Positions 8,505-16,783 of a stretch of 64,000 nt of DNA are shown one piece after another. A program made the translations under genes and the position numbers. This stretch comes from an uncultured Flammeovirgaceae bacterium (lineage in GTDB: Bacteria; Bacteroidota; Bacteroidia; Cytophagales; Cyclobacteriaceae). The stretch spans positions 248,001 through 312,000 of the forward strand of contig CAKZYA010000057.1 in NCBI GenBank assembly GCA_937883755.1. Reading direction: 5' to 3'. A model generated the notes under the pieces. It saw only the letters and a program-made list of their open reading frames with translations, made no database searches and had not been told where the DNA came from. Each line of letters starts with the position of its first letter. Within the stretch, counting starts at the first letter, position 1.

Positions 8505-8640
8505 CCTCACCTACGGATTGCGTGCTAACTGTTAGATTAGTCGGTGCGTCTATTTTAGAATAGGTAGGGCATGTTTTATACGAGCAGCTACTGGCAGCAG
8601 CTAAGAAAAGAATGGCAATGGTAAACTTAAGCAATTTCAT
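8488..8640 (-). CDS. 50-residue lipoprotein, unknown function
   Basis: A short frame reading MKLLKFTIAILFLAAASSC at its start: two lysines, a hydrophobic helix and a Cys at residue 19 in a lipobox-like setting, then a mature part of only 32 residues with YKTCPTYSK. The clean signal sequence and the tidy stop (TAG at 8488-8490) suggest a real tiny lipoprotein. The mature peptide has a second Cys at residue 24. It overlaps the end of aroA tail to tail. Function unknown. Confidence 0.65.
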   Translation of the reverse strand: MKLLKFTIAILFLAAASSCSYKTCPTYSKIDAPTNLTVSTQSVGEVTSAQ

Positions 8641-8797
8641 ACGACCTGTCGTTTGTGGATAAGCGTAATTTTTTTAGAGAAAATTCTATTCGCCAAAAAG
8701 TTAAGATATTTTTAGCATTTTTCATACAACGTAGAAAATTCTGACTTCGTTTATTTGTAGGTAAGAAGTTCCCTATAAACTTCTTCGCCGCGACAAA

Positions 8798-9817
8798 TCA
8801 CGCCCACACCTTGGTGCCTTCGGTGCAGTTTTGGCAAATATCAATCTGTTGGCGTGATTGTAATAGTTGACTTCGGAACTGTTGGTAAGCCTCGCCGTAC
8901 CAAATCTCTCTAAACGACTTTTCCTGCACTGAGCCAAGTACGTGGTGGGCATCCTTATCGAAGCAGCAGGGAACGATGCGCCCGTCCCAGGTCATTACGC
9001 AAGAATGCCACATCTTCCAGCAATGGTCTAGTAATTTGTTTTTAATCGCGTAGCTTCCATCGGCTTGCTGTCGATAGCGGGAGTACTTTTCCTGGTTAGG
9101 AATCAATGGCGAGCCTTGTTCGTAGTCATAAATCTGGGCAGTTTTAAAGCGTACTTCGTCTACCCCGATCTTCTTAGCAATTTGCTGCACCTCATCAATC
9201 TGGTGCTCATTAGGTCGCACCACTAAAAACTGAAAAATAACGTTTGGGGTACGAGAACGTAGCTTCTTCTTCCAGCGAATAATATTACTCGCTCCTTCCA
9301 ATACTTTATCTAGCTTACCGCCAATTCGGTACGATTCATAGGTTTCTTGGGTAGTACCATCAATAGAAATAATTAGGCGATCCAAGCCCGAGGCTACTGT
9401 CTTTTGAGCCGCTTCATTGGTCAGAAAGTGAGCATTGGTAGAAGTTGCCGTGTAAATATTTCTTTGAGCAGCATACTCCACCAGCTCTAGAAACTGCGGA
9501 TGCAGATACGGTTCACCCTGAAAATAAAGCAACAGATACAACAGTGTCGGATGTAACTCATCAATTGTCTGTTGGTACAATTCCATCGGAAGCTTTCCAG
9601 TAGGGCGAGTGAATGAACGCAAACCACTGGGGCACTCGGGACAACGCAGGTTACAAGCGGTAGTGGGTTCTACTGATAAACTGATAGGCAAGCCGGAAAT
9701 AGTCGGCTGTTGATTGAATCGCGACCGATAGTAACTTGCCAAAATTTTGGATGCATTGGTTACCCTGTGTACCGAGAGCTTCGATAAAAAATTGCGCTGA
9801 TCCTGCCATTTGCCCAT
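8798..9817 (-). CDS. radical SAM/SPASM domain protein
   Basis: A 339-residue radical SAM enzyme. The [4Fe-4S] motif CNLRCPEC (Cys55, 59, 62, CX3CX2C) follows EPTTA. A C-terminal SPASM-type region has CVMTWDGR, CCFDKDAH and a terminal CQNC pair for auxiliary cluster binding. The ATG at 9817 is preferred over an upstream TTG (9859) because the conserved region begins soon after it and the TTG extension overlaps the neighbour's promoter. SPASM enzymes often modify peptides, but no peptide gene or maturation partner is adjacent, so the substrate is unknown. Confidence 0.85.
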   Translation of the reverse strand: MGKWQDQRNFLSKLSVHRVTNASKILASYYRSRFNQQPTISGLPISLSVEPTTACNLRCPECPSGLRSFTRPTGKLPMELYQQTIDELHPTLLYLLLYFQGEPYLHPQFLELVEYAAQRNIYTATSTNAHFLTNEAAQKTVASGLDRLIISIDGTTQETYESYRIGGKLDKVLEGASNIIRWKKKLRSRTPNVIFQFLVVRPNEHQIDEVQQIAKKIGVDEVRFKTAQIYDYEQGSPLIPNQEKYSRYRQQADGSYAIKNKLLDHCWKMWHSCVMTWDGRIVPCCFDKDAHHVLGSVQEKSFREIWYGEAYQQFRSQLLQSRQQIDICQNCTEGTKVWA

Positions 9818-9826
9818 TGCCTTGTC

Positions 9827-9834
9827 TACCTTTG
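9827..9834 (+). promoter_or_regulatory. -7 promoter box before the sugar kinase gene
   Basis: TACCTTTG matches TAnnTTTG 40 bases before the kinase ATG, in the short divergent region shared with the radical SAM gene. A TTTG lies upstream at 9809-9812, but the 14-nt spacing is shorter than ideal. Confidence 0.45.
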
Positions 9835-9874
9835 TGGAATTCAATGTTCCGTAATCCAACGCAGTTTTCCAAAT

Positions 9875-10714
9875 ATGCAGCTCATTGCCGATAGTGGCTC
9901 TACCAAAACCGACTGGCGGTTAATTGACGTTGAGGGGGAAATTTCTCAGGCTAAAACGGTAGGTTTCAACCCTTATCATCAATCTTCGAAAGACATTGCT
10001 CAAAAGTTACAGCAAGAACTTCTTCCGCAGCTATCTGACGAGATTACATCCATTTATTTTTACGGGGCAGGTTGCTCTACTGAATCGGCTTGCCAAACGG
10101 TAAAAACTGCCTTACAGCAGGTCTTTTCTGCTGACCAGATTGAGGTACACAACGACTTGCTGGCAGCGGCCCGGGCACTTTGCGGTCATCAGCCCGGAAT
10201 TGCCTGCATCATTGGAACTGGAGCGAACTCTTGCCAGTACGACGGACAAAAAATTACAGACAACGTTCCTCCTTTGGGCTACATTATGGGCGACGAGGGC
10301 AGTGCTACCTGGTTGGGTAAACAACTGCTGAATAGCTACTTTAAGCGATGGATGCCCGAAGACTTGCAAATTTCATTCAATAAGCGTTTTTCCCCCACCG
10401 TAAGCGATGTGCTGGAAAATGTTTACCGTCAGCCTCAAGCTAATCGCTATCTGGCGCAGTTTTCCCGCTTTACTTTTCACCAGTTGAAGCACCCCTGGGT
10501 AGCAAAATTGGTTTACGATGGATTCAATGCGTTTTTTGAGAAAAATATCGTCCAGTACGCTGATTATCAGCAGAAGCCGATACATTTCACGGGAGGAGTA
10601 GCGTTCTACTACTCTAACCTGCTTCGTCAGGTAGCCAATGACCGGGGAGTAAGGGTGCAAAATATTCTGGAAAGTCCGATTGCGGGACTCACGTTATTTC
10701 ATCAAGGTAAATGA
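9875..10714 (+). CDS. BadF/BadG-type N-acetyl amino sugar kinase
   Basis: A 279-residue ASKHA-fold kinase of the BadF/BadG/BcrA family, to which N-acetylglucosamine kinases belong. The N-terminal phosphate-1 motif DSGSTKTDWRL and the IGTGANS loop around residue 111 mark the ATP site; GYIMGDEGSATWLG is typical of GlcNAc/MurNAc kinases. The next gene is murQ, which acts on N-acetylmuramic acid 6-phosphate, so the likely substrates are GlcNAc or MurNAc released by wall turnover. The exact sugar is inference. Confidence 0.82.
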   Translation: MQLIADSGSTKTDWRLIDVEGEISQAKTVGFNPYHQSSKDIAQKLQQELLPQLSDEITSIYFYGAGCSTESACQTVKTALQQVFSADQIEVHNDLLAAARALCGHQPGIACIIGTGANSCQYDGQKITDNVPPLGYIMGDEGSATWLGKQLLNSYFKRWMPEDLQISFNKRFSPTVSDVLENVYRQPQANRYLAQFSRFTFHQLKHPWVAKLVYDGFNAFFEKNIVQYADYQQKPIHFTGGVAFYYSNLLRQVANDRGVRVQNILESPIAGLTLFHQGK

Positions 10715-10811
10715 AAATTTTACTTTTATCCGATCGTTTTCTCCCTAACTAAAGTTATATTTTGGTCTACCAAATTACTTAATTCGTTACTGCTACTAGG
10801 TACAATCACTA

Positions 10812-10839
10812 TCAATTATCCATTCTCAATTATCAACTG
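10812..10839. repeat. short heptamer-phased repeat before murQ
   Basis: Four 7-bp units, TCAATTA, TCCATTC, TCAATTA and TCAACTG, run in phase and end six bases before the murQ start codon. The pattern matches the heptamer phasing at 3997 and 30543, though no inverted arm is present. Confidence 0.5.
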
Positions 10840-10845
10840 AAATCT

Positions 10846-11649
10846 ATGTCTACCACTGAATCAGCCTCATTATATAATGATCTAGAAAAGATGCCCATGC
10901 GTGAACTACTAGCGGGTATCAATAATGAAGACAAAAAAGTAGCCTACGCGATAGAGGAAGTTATCCCACAGATTGAAAAACTGGTGGAAGGCACAGTAGC
11001 CCGAATGAAGCAGGGTGGGCGGTTGTTTTATATTGGCGCAGGAACTAGTGGTCGGCTGGGCATTGTGGATGCCTCAGAGTGTCCACCAACCTACGGTGTA
11101 CCTGCTGATTGGGTCATCGGTATTATGGCGGGGGGCGATGTGGCTATCCGAAAATCTCAAGAGTTTGCTGAGGATGATCCTGAACAAGCCTGGAAAGATT
11201 TACAAGAATACAATATCAATGAGAAAGATACCGTAGTAGGAATTGCTGCTTCGGGTACTACTCCTTACGTGATTGGTGGAGTAAGAACCGCTCGCGCTAA
11301 TGGAATTCTGACCGGATGTATTACCTGTAATCTGGAAACTCCCCTGGCTGCCGCGGCTGAAATTCCGATTGAGGTAGTAGTTGGACCAGAGTTTGTCACC
11401 GGAAGTACCCGCATGAAGGCTGGAACAGCTCAGAAATTGGTGCTGAATATGATTTCTACCTCAACCATGATTGGCCTTGGGCGAGTGAAGGGAAACCGTA
11501 TGGTGGATATGCAGTTAAGTAACAACAAACTGGTTGACCGGGGCGAACGGATGATTATGGACGAGTTAGGAATAGAGCGAGAACAAGCTAAGCAACTGTT
11601 AGAAGAGTACGGTTCAGTACGAAAAGCGGTAGCAGCTTATCAAAAATAG
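10846..11649 (+). CDS. murQ: N-acetylmuramic acid 6-phosphate etherase
   Basis: A 267-residue SIS-domain enzyme that removes D-lactate from MurNAc 6-phosphate to give GlcNAc 6-phosphate. Family motifs include IGAGTSGRLGIVDASECPPT (residues 63-82), GDVAIRKSQEFAEDD, the second phosphosugar loop AASGTTPYV and GPEFVTGSTRMKAGTAQK. It is slightly shorter than the proteobacterial enzyme, as usual in this phylum. Following a sugar kinase, it forms a peptidoglycan-sugar recycling pair. Confidence 0.95.
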   Translation: MSTTESASLYNDLEKMPMRELLAGINNEDKKVAYAIEEVIPQIEKLVEGTVARMKQGGRLFYIGAGTSGRLGIVDASECPPTYGVPADWVIGIMAGGDVAIRKSQEFAEDDPEQAWKDLQEYNINEKDTVVGIAASGTTPYVIGGVRTARANGILTGCITCNLETPLAAAAEIPIEVVVGPEFVTGSTRMKAGTAQKLVLNMISTSTMIGLGRVKGNRMVDMQLSNNKLVDRGERMIMDELGIEREQAKQLLEEYGSVRKAVAAYQK

Positions 11650-11655
11650 CGGAGA

Positions 11656-12231
11656 ATGCATAACATTGAACCTTTCCATCGCTGGTTGAGCGAGTACGAT
11701 GTGTCTTCAGACACCCGATCCCCATTCTTTGGTAAGGAGTATAATTATGACCTGTATACGAATACCATCTACGGTTACTACATTGACCCAGGCTGGGATT
11801 TTATAGGTTCGGAAACGCTATATATCAAGATTCTGTACGCCGACTATCAGCGAGGCTTCGTCATTATTGAGATGATTGGAGAGTGGAACGATGCGCTGCA
11901 CAACGACATTATGCACCTCAAACGCAATATCGTAGATCATCTACAGAAAATCAGTATCAAACAGTTTATTCTGATTGGCGAGAATGTGATGAATTTTCAC
12001 GGCTCGGACGACTGCTACTACGAAGAGTGGTTTGAGGATGTAGAAGATGGCTGGATTGCTCTGGTCGGCTTCCGCGATTTCGTACTAAACGAAATGACCG
12101 AGTACAACATTGATTCTTACCTAAACTACGGCGGAAATTTACAGATTGACAACTGGCGCACCATGAAACCCCAGGTGTTTCACAAGCTAGTGGATGAGTT
12201 AATTATGCGTCGGCTGGCGTGGCCTTCATAA
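11656..12231 (+). CDS. conserved hypothetical protein downstream of murQ
   Basis: A 191-residue soluble, acidic, aromatic-rich protein with no signal peptide or membrane helix and no family I can name. It starts only 6 bases after murQ stops, so it should be co-transcribed. A motif-like segment is GENVMNFHGSDDCYYEEW in the middle, followed by a conserved-looking EDGWIALVGFRDF. It may be a cytoplasmic accessory of the murQ operon, but that rests on position alone. Confidence 0.7.
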   Translation: MHNIEPFHRWLSEYDVSSDTRSPFFGKEYNYDLYTNTIYGYYIDPGWDFIGSETLYIKILYADYQRGFVIIEMIGEWNDALHNDIMHLKRNIVDHLQKISIKQFILIGENVMNFHGSDDCYYEEWFEDVEDGWIALVGFRDFVLNEMTEYNIDSYLNYGGNLQIDNWRTMKPQVFHKLVDELIMRRLAWPS

Positions 12232-12288
12232 TAGTTAGTAATACGAATAATAGGTTCAGCTATAAGACACCTCTTTATAGTAACAGCG

Positions 12289-12343
12289 TAGGGACTTGAC
12301 GGTGCGCCGGGGCGGCCCCGCCGCGCGATTAATCAAGTCCCTA
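12289..12343. repeat. GC-rich dyad element between convergent genes
   Basis: TAGGGACTTGA (12289-12299) is exactly complementary to TCAAGTCCCTA (12333-12343). The 33-nt interior is strikingly GC-rich and holds an inner hairpin CGGGG-CGG-CCCCG (12308-12320) flanked by GCGC on both sides. It lies between two convergent genes. It could act as a bidirectional terminator-like stem or be a copy of a dispersed REP-like element; its base composition differs sharply from its surroundings. Confidence 0.6.
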
Positions 12344-12361
12344 GGTCTTAATGCAAGCCCG

Positions 12362-13009
12362 TCATCTCAATCCGTTATTCACGTTACAAGCAGCTTTCTT
12401 AACATAGGCACTTTGGGCAATGGTGTAGCGTTTGCCACTGGCTACTTCTAGGCATAGGGCGCGGGTACGACGTACCCGCTCCTTCAAGAATTTTCTTCCC
12501 TGAAACACAAACTGTTCCCGTTCCGCTACTGATGAAAGAGGAATATTGCCATCCAGCGGTCTTTCCCGTAGCAAGGCGCGTAGCAAAGCTGCATCAGCGT
12601 GAACAGTAGCTTTAGGGTTTTGAGCGTAGTGTTGCAAAGGCAGTCGCACCTCCTCCGAAACCATTGGCTGCGCTAATACGGGTTGTAATAATTCTCGAAA
12701 GCAGTTTTTCCATTCTTCCCCGTGCGGGCGAATTCTGAATCCATATTTCTGAAAAGCGATTAGGTGAGCCACTTCGTGCAAGTAGGTCAGCAGAAAAGCT
12801 TCGGCGGGCAGCGTACGATTTACCGAAATCTGATGTTGTTCCTGACCAATTGCTGACTTGCGGTAGCGATAATCACCCCACTTGCTTCGTCGGTGGTTAG
12901 ATAATTTCAAACGAAACCCATATTGCCGCCACAAACTCACACAGTATGCTTCCGCCGCCTTCGGTACGTAGTTATGGAATGGGGTTGTTAGGCTATGTAC
13001 TTTCTCCAT
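12362..13009 (-). CDS. SprT-like metallopeptidase-domain protein
   Basis: A 215-residue protein with a SprT-like domain: YLHEVAHLIAF holds the HExxH zinc motif near residues 78-82, and a downstream HGEEWKNCF segment supplies the third ligand His, as in SprT/SPRTN proteins. The C-terminal region is basic and ends in KKAACNVNN, lacking a clear zinc ribbon. Related proteins degrade DNA-protein crosslinks in eukaryotes; the bacterial role is uncertain. Its ATG lies 16 bases beyond the stop of a broken nucleotidyltransferase gene on the same strand. Confidence 0.85.
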   Translation of the reverse strand: MEKVHSLTTPFHNYVPKAAEAYCVSLWRQYGFRLKLSNHRRSKWGDYRYRKSAIGQEQHQISVNRTLPAEAFLLTYLHEVAHLIAFQKYGFRIRPHGEEWKNCFRELLQPVLAQPMVSEEVRLPLQHYAQNPKATVHADAALLRALLRERPLDGNIPLSSVAEREQFVFQGRKFLKERVRRTRALCLEVASGKRYTIAQSAYVKKAACNVNNGLR

Positions 13010-13025
13010 CTTTCTTTAGGTGACT

Positions 13026-13328
13026 TCATGAAGCTACACCTTCTTGTTCTATGTTCTGACATAGTAGAGTTATTTTATGGCGAGTATACCAATTGGACTT
13101 GGAATAAATAAAAGTAGAAATCGTCTGCCTATATTCTAACTCAATATCAAATAGTTTGTGACGGAATTTCTGCTCAACTTTTAGATTAACAGCATAGGGT
13201 ACTAATATCAGTATATCTCAATCAGAGTCCTCTTTCGCTTCATTTCTTGCCCTTGAACCAAAGAGAATTACTTCGGCTTGAGGATCGACTTCGTAAACTA
13301 CTTCTTTTATCTTATGTAGGATATTCAT
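13026..13328 (-). pseudogene. MNT-type nucleotidyltransferase gene with in-frame stop
   Basis: From the ATG at 13328 the frame reads MNILHKIKEVVYEV, then LFGSRARNEAKEDSD, a stop, and DILILV. The pattern GSRAR...SDWD is that of minimal (MNT) nucleotidyltransferases, so the TGA at 13218-13220 replaces the expected Trp codon TGG. The frame then stays open to a TGA at 13026, a full-length 100-residue product apart from that one stop. MNT proteins are usually antitoxins for HEPN toxins; no HEPN gene is next to it, only sprT. Confidence 0.75.
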
Positions 13329-13375
13329 CGTAGCCTTTAAGTAGAATTACAAACATAACATAGTCTAAATTCATA

Positions 13376-14039
13376 TCAATTTGATAAGTACATAATTGGT
13401 AGTTCAAAATCAGACTCCTTCAAATCTTTACGTTCTATTCCAATCGCTTGAACCACTAGTGCTGGTGACTGAGGAGTACCTTCTGATTCGCATTTTAATG
13501 TCATTCCACCGAGTGATCCATCTTTAAGCAAAGTATTCCGATAACCAAAAATTCTTGCCAATAGCGGCAGGTTTTTAATGGGTAAATCTTCAGATACCCA
13601 TAAGTAATTGTTAACAGGGGTTTGAGTATAATAATCAAGTTGAAGGATTCTGTACTTCTTACAAGGGTAACCCAATATTGTGTCTTGGGCGTGTAAGAGC
13701 TCTATCTCAAGAGGTAAATAGGCAGTGGAAGCCTCTTCGGTTCCCAACAAAGCTACTTGCTTTTTGAAGTGATCGACGTTGTACAGGGAGGTGTCTTGTG
13801 TATTTGCGATAACTTCCTGAAAACTAAGGTTAACCCCGCTGCTTTTTACCTCCATATTAAACTTGTAGAAACTGTCCATGAAAAAATGCTCTTGCCTACC
13901 GAGAACTTTTGCTGGTATCAGCTTTCCATGATCATCCCTATTATAAGGACTCGTAAACTATTTTACCTTCAAAGTATTCAGGCTGGTCATTTTGGTAAGG
14001 GATAATCAGAAAAGCTAATGGGAGCAGGAAGTGTATCAT
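13376..14039 (-). pseudogene. frameshifted secreted protein, DUF4412/GLPGLI-like
   Basis: The ATG at 14039 begins a signal peptide (MIHFLLPLAFLIIP) and a typical mature start, YFEGKIVYE, then hits TAA at 13941-13943. In the next frame coding continues from about 13953 as PYNRDDHGKLIPAKV and runs to 13376 with FNMEVK, ILGYPCKKYRI and LWVSEDLP, features of exported DUF4412-like proteins. A single indel near 13950 would restore one protein of about 220 residues. The intact 167-residue frame from 13879 alone would lack an export signal. A sequencing error is possible. Confidence 0.6.
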
Positions 14040-14165
14040 CTTTTTGGTAATAGAAAGCTGAAACTTCTCCAGTAGAAGTCAATGACACTACAACGATAAT
14101 ATCATAATTCATAGTGTGATGCAGCCTTGATTACCTTCTCAATAGGCGCAATTTCGCAAATACGC

Positions 14166-14405
14166 TTATCCTTCCACCCGATACAAACTTCTGGGATTGG
14201 TCATGGCATCGGCGATTACTCCGTCAATGGTGAGATGGTGTTCGGTGGTAGTAATCATTTCTTCTAAATTAGGAGGCTCGGCAAGCTTTTCACTACGTTT
14301 GTATTCTGTCCTTACAGGCTGTAGCTGGTACCACTGACCGTCATGAAATTCTACCAGCGTTTTTTTGGTAGTTAGATATACACCGTTTTTCAGAAGCTGC
14401 TCCAT
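14166..14405 (-). CDS. hypothetical protein, 79 residues
   Basis: A small soluble protein with ATG start, charged and without signal peptide. It contains a strand-rich first half (YLTTKKTLVEFHDGQWYQLQ) that resembles a KTG/SH3-like barrel and an acidic middle. No family recognised. It is read away from the PepSY gene, starting 121 bp from it. Confidence 0.45.
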   Translation of the reverse strand: MEQLLKNGVYLTTKKTLVEFHDGQWYQLQPVRTEYKRSEKLAEPPNLEEMITTTEHHLTIDGVIADAMTNPRSLYRVEG

Positions 14406-14498
14406 ATTTTTATAGTTACTTATGGCAAGTTCGATATTCTTATAATAAGAATCAAAGACTTATGGCTAAATTTTAGCTATCACAGCTCAACAGCCAAT

Positions 14499-14506
14499 TA
14501 CTTTTG
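14499..14506 (+). promoter_or_regulatory. -7 promoter box before the PepSY gene
   Basis: TACTTTTG matches TAnnTTTG 20 bases before the ATG at 14527. A TTTT-rich -33 region is present at about 14471 but is not a clean TTTG. Confidence 0.4.
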
Positions 14507-14526
14507 AAAAGAATTATATTCAGGGT

Positions 14527-15639
14527 ATGAATCTTAAACAATTCGTCGGGCAAGTACACTTATGGTTGGGCATAGCGGTGGGTATACCTTTCTTTTTAGT
14601 AGCATTGTCGGGGGCTATTTATACCTGGGAGCCTGAAATAGCGAATGTTATTTACCGACAGTCAGTAGCGCCTCAGAACAAGCCTTTTGTACCAGTTTCT
14701 GTGTTGAAAGCCACTTTAGACCGAGAGCATCCGGACTTAGACTTCCGAACAGTCCTGTTTCGGGATGAGACAAAGACGGCGCAGGTTTTACTCTACGGAC
14801 GAGGCACTTATTTTCATGCTTTCTTAAACCCCTACACCGGAGAGTTGATTCATCTTCAGGACATGCGACAAGGAACCCTCTATTACCTGAAAGCCCTTCA
14901 CCGGAATCTGCTCTTGGGGGATATTGGGCAGGAGATTGTCCATTGGGTTACCTTAGTATTTCTGATAATGATGGTTACCGGATTAGTACTTTGGTGGCCC
15001 GCCCGTAAATCACAACGAAATCATAAGTTCACCATTAAGTGGACGGCCTCGCCTAAACGACTAAACTACGATTTACATAATGTATTCGGATTTTATATGA
15101 CCTGGATCGCTATCTTCAGTACTATTACTGGCTTGTTTTGGGGATTTGAAATAGTTCAAGATACACTAAAAATGGTTACTCAGGGAACAGCCAGGGTTTA
15201 TGACAGACCTCTATCTGATACTTTACATGTCAGGCATTCATCGAAAAAATGGGTCTTAATTGATAGTTTGGCAATTACCTACCAAGCCCAATATCCTACC
15301 AAATTTGTTAGAGTGAGCAACCCCCATCAGACAGATAAACCTATTCGCGTAGTACTTATTGAACCGGATATGCTCGTCTACAATACTGATCATTACTATT
15401 TTGATCGATACAGTGGCGAGCAACTCAGCGGAAACTTCGAGAATGGGTCGTACGCTAAGGCTAGCACTTTTCACACACTACACGGGTTGGTCTACGACGT
15501 TCACTTCGGTACCATTTGGGGGCTGCCCGGACGGCTACTGGTATTTTTCTCTTCCCTGATCGCGGCTTCCTTACCAATTACGGGTTTCTTAATCTGGCAA
15601 CAGCGAAAAAAGAAATATGCTAAGTCGCTATCCGTCTAA
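14527..15639 (+). CDS. PepSY-associated transmembrane protein
   Basis: A 370-residue integral membrane protein of the PepSY_TM family. Helices are visible near residues 12-32, 140-160, 190-212 and 335-355, with His residues in or beside them (QVHLW, KALHR, IVHW, DLHN, TLHG), likely heme ligands. Two PepSY-like periplasmic segments lie between the helices. Homologues act as ferric or siderophore reductases in iron uptake or as respiratory accessory proteins. No TonB receptor is adjacent, so an iron role is only an inference. Confidence 0.85.
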   Translation: MNLKQFVGQVHLWLGIAVGIPFFLVALSGAIYTWEPEIANVIYRQSVAPQNKPFVPVSVLKATLDREHPDLDFRTVLFRDETKTAQVLLYGRGTYFHAFLNPYTGELIHLQDMRQGTLYYLKALHRNLLLGDIGQEIVHWVTLVFLIMMVTGLVLWWPARKSQRNHKFTIKWTASPKRLNYDLHNVFGFYMTWIAIFSTITGLFWGFEIVQDTLKMVTQGTARVYDRPLSDTLHVRHSSKKWVLIDSLAITYQAQYPTKFVRVSNPHQTDKPIRVVLIEPDMLVYNTDHYYFDRYSGEQLSGNFENGSYAKASTFHTLHGLVYDVHFGTIWGLPGRLLVFFSSLIAASLPITGFLIWQQRKKKYAKSLSV

Positions 15640-15644
15640 CTTGC

Positions 15645-16637
15645 TTATTTCCGGTCTAAATACCCATTTTCTTTAAACCAAGTAAAACATTCACTGATGG
15701 CAGTGTCAATCGGTGTTTGGGGCATATTAAGGTCGCGCACAGCTTTAGCCGCAGTAAAGTAGTGACCATCGCAAGAAACCCGCGCCATTTTGTAGCTTAC
15801 TTTAGGCGCAGCTCCAGTTAAGTTACCATAAAAAGTTCCTAGTCCACCAAAAGCTTTGGTTAGCAACGGAGGAATAGCCAATTGCGGTGGCTTCACCCCG
15901 ATGATATTCGCAATTTTAGTAAAGGCTTCTTGGTAGGTCAGATTTTCGTTTCCCAGGATGTAACACTCACCAGGGTTACCCATCTCGATAGCGTTAACAA
16001 TCGCAGTAGCTGCATCGCCTACGTACACATAGTTTTTTCCTCCGGTAGGGTAGCCCGGCACTTTCCCTTGGTACACCGCTAGCACCATCTGCCCTGAGCT
16101 AGGCTTATGGTCATTAGGACCAATCATGAAGGTGGGATTTACCACCAACCCGGGAAAGCCATTTTTTGCTTCCTTCAGCATCATCTCCTGAGCCAAATGT
16201 TTAGTTTCCATGTAACCCAAACCGTATTGTTTGAACTTCGGTGGAGTGGTTTCATCACCGGGTTGTTCTTTGGTGCCAAAACCTAACGCATTGGCAGTAC
16301 TTACTGAAACCATGCGTTTTATGTCTGCTTTCTTTCCAGCTTCAATCAGGTTGATAGTACCTTGCACATTGGTAGCTACGTATTCGGGTGAGCGAGCGGG
16401 CCACAATCCGGTATCGGCAGCGGCGTGGATGATTACATCACATCCTTGTACTCCTTTTTTCATAGCGTTGGCATCGGTAATATCACCTAGAAATATCTCA
16501 ATGTCCTTACGATGCTGATGCCGCCGAGCGTCGTTCTTATCGCGAAAAAGAGCTTTTACTGTGTAGTTTCGCTTCAGTAGTTCAATCAGCACATTGCTGC
16601 CTAATAATCCGCTGGTACCAGTTAAAAATACAGTCAT
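15645..16637 (-). CDS. NAD-dependent epimerase/dehydratase (extended SDR)
   Basis: A 330-residue extended short-chain dehydrogenase. The cofactor loop GTSGLLG (residues 6-12), ALFRDK at the end of strand 2, HAAADTGLW, the catalytic Ser-Tyr-Lys set (SVSTAN and YMETK) and NPTFMIGP are all present. It resembles dihydroflavonol reductase-like and 3-beta-HSD-like members. The substrate is unknown. The ATG at 16637 is preferred over the TTG two codons earlier. It converges with the PepSY gene with only five bases between the stops. Confidence 0.88.
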   Translation of the reverse strand: MTVFLTGTSGLLGSNVLIELLKRNYTVKALFRDKNDARRHQHRKDIEIFLGDITDANAMKKGVQGCDVIIHAAADTGLWPARSPEYVATNVQGTINLIEAGKKADIKRMVSVSTANALGFGTKEQPGDETTPPKFKQYGLGYMETKHLAQEMMLKEAKNGFPGLVVNPTFMIGPNDHKPSSGQMVLAVYQGKVPGYPTGGKNYVYVGDAATAIVNAIEMGNPGECYILGNENLTYQEAFTKIANIIGVKPPQLAIPPLLTKAFGGLGTFYGNLTGAAPKVSYKMARVSCDGHYFTAAKAVRDLNMPQTPIDTAISECFTWFKENGYLDRK

Positions 16638-16659
16638 AGTCAAGATAGTGAGCGACGCA

Positions 16660-16667
16660 CAAAATTA
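16660..16667 (-). promoter_or_regulatory. -7 promoter box before the epimerase gene
   Basis: On the minus strand TAATTTTG fits TAnnTTTG, 22 bases before the ATG. No good -33 box is seen. Confidence 0.3.
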
Positions 16668-16783
16668 GAGCTTTATCGGTAGTCTGGAAGGAAATACTAT
16701 AAAGTTTAGTAGAAGTTGAACTAACCCACCAAATTGGCATATTTTCTGTCTTTTCTCATAGTACCTTCTAACCTCAACCTCCT

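Noticed and set aside
13987-14114. Minus-strand frame from an ATG at 14114 reading MNYDIIVVVSLTSTGEVSAF
   Set aside because: It reads plausibly but overlaps the better-supported signal peptide of the frameshifted gene in another frame and ends after 42 codons.
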